Positions 58,140 to 64,000 of a stretch of 64,000 nt of DNA are shown here, one piece after another. Made by a program: the position numbers and the translations under genes. The notes under the pieces are model-generated. The model had not been told where the DNA came from, made no database searches, and saw only the letters and a list, made by a program, of their open reading frames with translations. The DNA comes from Isoetes taiwanensis. Its lineage: Eukaryota; Streptophyta; Lycopodiopsida; Isoetales; Isoetaceae. The DNA is taken from the NCBI GenBank assembly GCA_021234155.1, contig JAJEKV010000641.1, forward strand, positions 1 to 64,000, in the 5' to 3' direction. The stretch's first letter is position 1. Each line of letters starts with the position of its first letter.

Positions 58140-58985
58140 TTTTACCACATTCATAATTTATGTGATACACAATTTTGCACCGTGGCCACAATGCAAAAAC
58201 ATCAGTTTCATATTTTATAGTCTACACAATTTCGCATCATGGCCATGGTGCAAAAACAACGACGTTCTTCTAATATCAAATAAGGTCCACTCTGCTTCAA
58301 CTCTATAGGGCCTGTATGGCTGACCATCCTTCATAATGGTGATATTTATGACCTCGGAATGTGCCCCATTAACATCGTCTTGTTCATCTACTTAGTTCCT
58401 TTCTTGACCCGCCTCCATCTTCTGTACTTGAAAGTGATGTAGAGAGTATATAGTACCTAAGTCGTATGTTCTCCTTCTTTATTCTGCATTTGACATTCTC
58501 GGCAGATTCCTGCAATCTTCTGGACCAACTGAGAGAGAGGAGGTAGAGGTAGTTCGATTAACTCTTTCAGAGTAGTTTCATAGCGTCAAATCCACATCCC
58601 CTTCTTTCTGACCGGCAAGTCTGGATGATGCAGATCTAAAGAAAGGCCAGAATACCTCATTTGCATGAGCATGGCCCCTTTTCCTTTATCATCTTGATGA
58701 ATCCGTCAATTCTATTTGAGTCACGCAGAGACAGTAACCATGACCGTGTCCTTGTATTTGGAGCAAGATCAAAATTAGGGTTGGTTCAATATTATTCAGT
58801 AATGATAATTCGGACCTCTGAAAAACCAAAGGCGAAGAAGCCATAGCATTATCTAAGCATCTTACGAGGATAAAATTTGAATGGAAAATTCAAGAATCAA
58901 CTCTCATAGTGTAATTTTGTGTTGAGTTTTGCTTAACTTTGCACAGTGTTATTTTGTGTTGGGTTTTGCTTAACTTTGGACTTAT
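58140..58985 (+). repeat. Short local duplications
   Basis: At 58150-58250, CACAATTT.GCA.C.TGGCCA followed by TGCAAAAACA occurs twice. At 58905-58983, a unit of about 40 bp containing TTTTGTGTTG.GTTTTGCTTA and ACTTTG occurs twice. No gene is recognised from 58090 to 59140. Confidence 0.7.
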
Positions 58986-59140
58986 CATCACGACAGTCCT
59001 GGAAAAGCTTGCAAATATTTGCAATACCAAATTCAATCCCTATAGAGGTTTGAAGTTTTTCCTCTCATCTACAAGAGTATCCATGCAAAAATGCAAGTGA
59101 GTATTGCTAAACAAATTGTATGATATAGGCGGGCCTTTCT

Positions 59141-59420
59141 ATGCTAGGGGGCATGTGCCTGGACACCAACATAGTAAGGGAAGTCGATCCGAGGGACATA
59201 ACCCGGTGGCTTGCTTTGATACTTATGAATCTCCCTTATAATATTGTACCAATAAATGAGATGTCCCTTGGAGATGGAAAGAAGGTTGATGCTCACATTG
59301 TAAAAATTACTTTTGTTTTAAGGGTGTTTGTGTAGAATACATTGATTAAGATGTATTTGGCATGTAAGTGCTCAAATGATCTGCATAATGTTTTTGAGAA
59401 GATGGCCATAAGAAAGTCAC
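59141..59420 (+). pseudogene. PPR protein gene fragment
   Basis: The frame reads LGDGKKVDAHIVKITFVLRV, then FV, an in-frame stop, NTLIKMYLACKCSND, then LHNVFEKMAIR. This is the PLS-type PPR pattern (GK..HA.I.K..F..DVFV.NTLI.MY.KC......VF.KM). Such proteins bind organellar RNA in plants. Only about two repeats remain, with a stop at 59333-59335 and loss of similarity on both sides. It is a dead fragment. Confidence 0.75.
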
Positions 59421-59998
59421 ACTCGGACCATGCTTATTGTAGGAGAAGCCACACAACAGTGGGAAGGAAGCACTACGATTGTTCTCTCACATGGTTGCCT
59501 CATTCAAAGTAGAATGCTTTTATGGATTGCATGTAAAATTCTGTAGGAGCAATTTGAGTAAATGTTTTAAGGAAGAAATTCGGTGCAAGTCCCGCATTCC
59601 AAGATCATCTTTCACACCATTCTAAAGTTACACAGTCCCCCCTTGCAAGAGTGAGTTGGCGAAGAGAAATGTTCACAGCGGCCTTGGCCGCCGCGATAAA
59701 TTTCTTGTATTTATAGAGATACTAACATGTGAGGTTTGGTACATCCCCCATGCATGCATGCTATGTCCACCCTAATCCCACCCGTCCATTCAAAAGGGAA
59801 GCGGCCAAGATACGTCCTCCTCTGGGGGGACATGCATGGGTGATGGGTCAGGTCATGCATGGGGCATGCATTACGCTTCTAGGCCATCGGATCAAAGGGG
59901 GAGGCGAAATCTTGACTGTCTAGTGTGGTTGGGAAGGTGCATGGAAGGTGTGAGCATTTTGATCAGGCACTTGATGAAAGAAGGGGGCAATCTTGCTT

Positions 59999-60225
59999 CA
60001 TAGAATCTAAGGGAATCTAAAGAATGTATATACAATCAAATCTAAAGGAATCTTTGTACAGTGTAGGGGTATCTTAAGAGAATCTTAGGGAATCTATAAG
60101 AATCTCAAGAGAATCTTTAAGGACCTAGGGAAATCTAAGGGAATTTCCATAAAATCTTGGAGAATCTTGGGGAACCTTCATAGAAAATTGGAGAATCTAA
60201 GGAATCTCTATAGAATCTTCATCGC
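59999..60225 (+). repeat. Degenerate array of GAATCTAAGG-like units
   Basis: About 18 copies of GAATCT followed by AAGG, ATAA or similar, about 10-13 bp apart. Confidence 0.75.
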
Positions 60226-60845
60226 TTAATTGGGGCATTTGATCTTGGCCATTAGCAATTGGGGCTTTTGATATTGGTCATTAATTTGATAATTAAATGG
60301 CAATGGATTTTTCTTCTAATTATTTTCTTTATTAACCATTTATGTTATTTTCTTTATTAATTTTAACCATTACTGTTCTAACTAAGTCGTTTGATTATCT
60401 TTTCTATTGATGTTGACTATAAATATTTTAATTGTATGATTCATAATTTATGACATGCCACAATAAAGAAATTACCTAGACTTATACAATCTGGCATTTC
60501 TGAAAATTTTCTTGAGCTCTTGTATTTCAATCTAGTTTCGCCTTCTCAAACCGACTTGTGCTCTTGCAGATCCGGTAGACATTAGATAGTAGTGCTACAA
60601 AGTTTCTTGGTCTGGTGCAAAGGTGGCTTTCAGTCTCTAGCTTTTCTCTATGGCAGGGTTCATGTAATCTGTAAGAGCTGAAGATTATGTTCTCTGCTGC
60701 AATCGTCCAATTGGCAACATATGACGCAGAGTAGATGCCCAACCATCGTCCACATTATAGGAAAGTCCCTTTACGAGACTTCTTTGCTGTGTCAACATGT
60801 CTTTGCGCTGCCTCCCGTCAGCAAGTTTCCACAGTAGAAAAGTCT

Positions 60846-60934
60846 CCCTTTTTTTTTTTTTTTTTTTTTTTTGAAGGACGTCGATTTTTATTTAACCAAA
60901 AATTAAATACAAGTAAAGATGTAAAGATAATAAG
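60846..60934 (-). mobile_element. Very short LINE tail insertion
   Basis: On the minus strand: ACTTGTATTTAA, AATAAAAATC, GACGTCCTTCAA, then a run of about 25 A. This is the same 3' end as the LINEs at 6702 and 12924. A 7-bp AAAGTCT lies on both sides (60839-60845 and 60935-60941), a plausible target duplication. Only about 65 bp of LINE sequence was copied. Confidence 0.7.
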
Positions 60935-61366
60935 AAAGTCTGGTGAAAAGACGTTCCTATATACAAATAAAAAATATCAGTATTTGCTTTTGATGCCGTG
61001 GCAGGCCATTATGTAAAAAGGATTAGTGTTTGCTTGATGTCATGCCAGCTTGGTTTGGGAAATACCGAGATTAAAGCCCATGTGTCCGATTACTTTCTGA
61101 AATTAACATTGTAGGTAAAATTTCACACTACAATTACGAGTTTTTCTTGGTTTTTCCGGCAATTTTGAAGAATAGCTTTGTAGCTTCTCGAGAGACTCAA
61201 AACTCCATGAAACTAGATGCTTTAGGCTAAAAAGTAGTGTCAGGTAATTTTTTGCAGAGATGGGTTGAAGGAATCTTCTATTCAAAAGCTATAGATGTTT
61301 TGGAAACATGTGATTTGTACCTTTATACCACAGCAACACGCAATGGCATCTGGAGCTCCAGTTGCA

Positions 61367-63482
61367 TCTAATTAAGGGCAACCACGACCAGATGCAACGT
61401 GTAAGATATAGCCCCGCAAAGCAGGACCACATCGGGCCGTGCGTTCAATGCGAAGAATGGACAGCCAATGCTGAGGGCAGAAGCAGAGCAGAAGACGCCA
61501 TCGCCGCCGCGATTGAATAAAAAGGGGCCAGCTCTTTGTATTCTCATTCACATATGGTTTCTGCCATATGATTGAATTCTGCAAAAGGGTGTGCAGAAGA
61601 ATTTGAATCAAAGTTGGGTTTCCCATTTACGTTTAGATTTGAATGTGTTTGTCCTTTGAATTTCATTCTGTGAGATGGGAGCCTGTATGTTGGGACAGGA
61701 CATGATCTATCAAATTCTGAATAAGATGGATGCATCTACGTTGATTTCTGCTTCGTGTTGTTCTTCGGGAGATGTCAGACGGGTTGCTGCTGAAGAAGGG
61801 CTATGGCAGGCCTTATGCGAGAAACAGTGGCCCTGTACACAAAATCCTCTAGTCAACACCATTATTTGCTCAATTGGGGGGTACAGAAAATCCTTCCTCC
61901 TCTGTTGCCCTCTCAATTGCCTCCCAATTGGACTTGAAGGTCTTGCAAATCCGGCATCGGCTTCGGCTTCGCCTTCGCCTTCGGCAGACTTGAAATCAGA
62001 ATGGCTATCCATTATAGAGGTTACACATAACAACCAACCAGTGTTCTCAAAGATAATTGATGGCCTCACCTGCTTGGGAGAGAATTCAAGTTGGTTTCTC
62101 AGTTGCCCATTCCGTCTAGATGCAATTCCAAGCAATCTTGACCACAATCCTGTCTCATTTGATCCAGAGCTTTCTGGCAAGTTTCTTTCATTTGAAACCT
62201 TGAGAGTTAGCTGGATTTTGATACACAAAAGAACAAAGCAGCTCAGAAATCTCTCAAGCTTCAAAGCTTCTTCTAGCCACCAGAATTGGTTGCATGATAA
62301 TGAGTTTGAGGTCAATTTTGGTTCTATATTGCCTGCTGCAAGCTCCGAGTCCAATATTCAAAGTTGTATCATGATGAAGTTGCAAAAGGTCAACGAGGAG
62401 ACAACATTGGAGATAAAATCATTGAGCCTTTACCTCCAAAGGGTTGGATCATTACCTCATCTCAGTGGTCGCGAAAGCCTCATTTTTTTTGATGAATACC
62501 TTAAGAGATGGCCTCGAGAACCATCTTGCTCCAAAGTTTTGCCAAATAGCCAAGAAGTTAGTGAAGAACAAACTTACATTGCATGGTTGCTTCAAGCCTT
62601 TTTAATGGTGGGCTTTTGGTTTGGTCTTTTATTTCCACCTAAAATGTGTACATCCTTATATTGTTCTTTAATATTTGTCCATAATTTTCATTTCTATGAT
62701 AGTAAACTTGTCAAATGGCTTTTCACGTTTTTGTTTCACGATTATAGATGGCATATCAAGTGTAATTCGTTTTCTTGTCCGAAAGGAGGACAAGATTATC
62801 TTCCTTAAAGATGTTACAACAACTCAAGAGGGAATGAAATGTCTTTGACGGCCTATTACTACCTTGTAGACATAGAGAAGTCGAGAAAAACAAATATGGT
62901 GGAGGAGGATCTCAAAAAACCTTTGTAAGGATTCCATTGAGTGCCCTTTTGTGCTTTGAGTTGGCATAATTTCTATTACAATGGATTTGAATATATAGTT
63001 GTTATGTAGCCTTTTGATTTCATGGCCTACTTTTAATGATTAGCATGACTACTAGAAGCATTCATAGAATGCATTCTCAATGTTGTGCCCATATCTCGAG
63101 GTCAATGCTTTAAAAAGTTATAAAAATATCCCTCCTCCATGGAAAATTTTGTAACTTTAAGTTTTATAACAAACTAGAACAATTACTCCCCCTTCTCTAT
63201 GTTAAGTCATGGAGTGAGATGATAAAACCATTGGACACTTAATTTTTAGACTCAAGAAATACATATGAAACACCTAAGAGTTTGCTTGTGTTACATTTTC
63301 ATGCTCAATGATAACACATTTCTTTTGCTTTTGAAAATTGTACACTCTTATTGCCTTTTCTTATAATAAAATCTAGGCTAGATTCTATGGTCGTTTTAAG
63401 GAAGGATTGAAACGATTGAACAAAACATGCAACAATCAATTTGCTTGCCCTGTTTTGATAGAGATGGGAGGTAAGCCACTTA
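61367..63482 (+). repeat. Duplicated segment, copy 2 (F-box gene 2 plus flanks)
   Basis: Direct copy of 8530-10860, starting about 310 bp before the ATG and ending near 63482, where the GATGGGAGGTAAGCCACTT piece corresponds to the 27-bp unit of copy 1. Beyond 63482 the DNA is AT-rich with no gene seen to the window end. Confidence 0.85.
61675..62808 (+). CDS. F-box protein, At2g27310/At2g36090-like (copy 2)
   Basis: An intronless 377-residue protein. The F-box is at residues about 9-53 (DMIYQILNKMDASTLISASC, LWQALCEKQWP), with WLSIIEVTHNNQPVFSKII and WFLSCPFRLDA following as in copy 1. The Ala/Ser/Pro run differs in sequence (ASASASPSPSA against ASASAPALAPA). From about residue 309 the frame differs from copy 1 by one base. 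Copy 2 reads through what is non-coding DNA in copy 1 and gains about 60 residues ending GGQDYLP. The tail is Phe/Leu-rich and looks like translated 3' untranslated DNA, so the shorter end of copy 1 may be nearer the ancestor. It probably acts in an SCF ubiquitin ligase (family knowledge). Confidence 0.85.
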   Translation: MGACMLGQDMIYQILNKMDASTLISASCCSSGDVRRVAAEEGLWQALCEKQWPCTQNPLVNTIICSIGGYRKSFLLCCPLNCLPIGLEGLANPASASASPSPSADLKSEWLSIIEVTHNNQPVFSKIIDGLTCLGENSSWFLSCPFRLDAIPSNLDHNPVSFDPELSGKFLSFETLRVSWILIHKRTKQLRNLSSFKASSSHQNWLHDNEFEVNFGSILPAASSESNIQSCIMMKLQKVNEETTLEIKSLSLYLQRVGSLPHLSGRESLIFFDEYLKRWPREPSCSKVLPNSQEVSEEQTYIAWLLQAFLMVGFWFGLLFPPKMCTSLYCSLIFVHNFHFYDSKLVKWLFTFLFHDYRWHIKCNSFSCPKGGQDYLP

Positions 63483-64000
63483 ACACTAGAGGAACTAGGG
63501 GACCAGCAAGTCCATGGAAGAGTCTTGGTCCACCACACCCCCCGCCACCTATATTCGCAAGAGAAATTTTAATTTTAAAATATACCACCACTATTTGAGT
63601 CTTTGATATTCTTAACATCATCATTTCATGAGGTATGGATTATTTTGTGTTTGTATGATTGTTCAAACTTTGGAGAATTTTCTAGTTGAGTTTGTTCTAG
63701 AACTATTCCAAATTTTCTAGCATAAAAGTGTTTAAAGGAGCTAAATATGAAATTAATTGATATATTTTGATAAAATATATCAAAAGAACATGGCAAGGTA
63801 TAATTGATATCAATTGATCAAAACCCTATTTTACTTAAAAATCGCATGAGGTTCATTTTTGTTTTCTCTTATTATTACAAGTTTTGACTTACTTTTTGTG
63901 AAAATGAAAGAAAATTTTAAAGAACCATTTAGTCCAAGGGTTTTTTTTATGTTTATATGTTTTATTAGTATGGAGGTTATTAACTAAAGAAATTATTGTA

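Overview
The window is nuclear DNA from a land plant. It holds two copies of a plant-type F-box gene (At2g27310/At2g36090-like), a fragment of a plant pentatricopeptide repeat (PPR) gene, plant-type Ty1/copia and Ty3/gypsy LTR retrotransposons with initiator-Met primer sites, a plant L1-type LINE with a zf-RVT tail, and CACTA, hAT and Helitron traces. The sequence does not fix the species. The mix, especially a DUF7869-type DNA transposon carrying a prokaryote-style DNA methyltransferase, makes me lean to a non-flowering plant such as a fern or lycophyte. That is inference only.

Layout. 1-2249: left-truncated minus-strand gypsy element A, inserted into the 5' LTR of copia element B (2250-6383). 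6702-7054: 5'-truncated LINE with a 10-bp target duplication. 8530-10860: first copy of a duplicated segment with F-box gene 1 (8840-9808). 12924-17329: longer LINE of the same family with a 12-bp target duplication. 20442-49978: minus-strand gypsy element D with paired LTRs, primer site, polypurine tract and 5-bp GCCAC target duplications. Two DNA transposons are nested in D. Element E (30146-38979) is CACTA-type and contains a 19-bp satellite. Element F (40045-48982) sits inside D's 5' LTR and carries a DUF7869-like transposase on the minus strand and a ParB-like plus N4/N6 DNA methyltransferase gene on the plus strand. 53728-54934: a 508-bp tandem duplication ending at a Helitron-like 3' terminus. 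55054-56870: a broken tRNA-Asp and a decayed hAT transposase. 57111-58014: a 452-bp tandem duplication. 59141-59420: PPR fragment. 60846-60934: LINE tail on the minus strand. 61367-63482: second duplicated segment with F-box gene 2 (61675-62808).

Reading of the whole. The two F-box segments were probably once adjacent; TE insertions, mainly the nested D/E/F block, pushed them about 53 kb apart. The only clearly intact host genes are the two F-box ORFs; nearly all TE genes carry stops or frameshifts. Part of that could be consensus indels in the assembly, because the two LTRs of D differ mostly by single-base gaps in GC runs.

The most interesting object is element F. It has 34-bp terminal inverted repeats with one mismatch, a 4-bp AAGA target duplication, divergently arranged transposase and methyltransferase genes, and about 18 copies (9 perfect) of the 14-bp palindrome CTATGCGCGCATAG. 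All the copies lie in predicted introns or non-coding parts.
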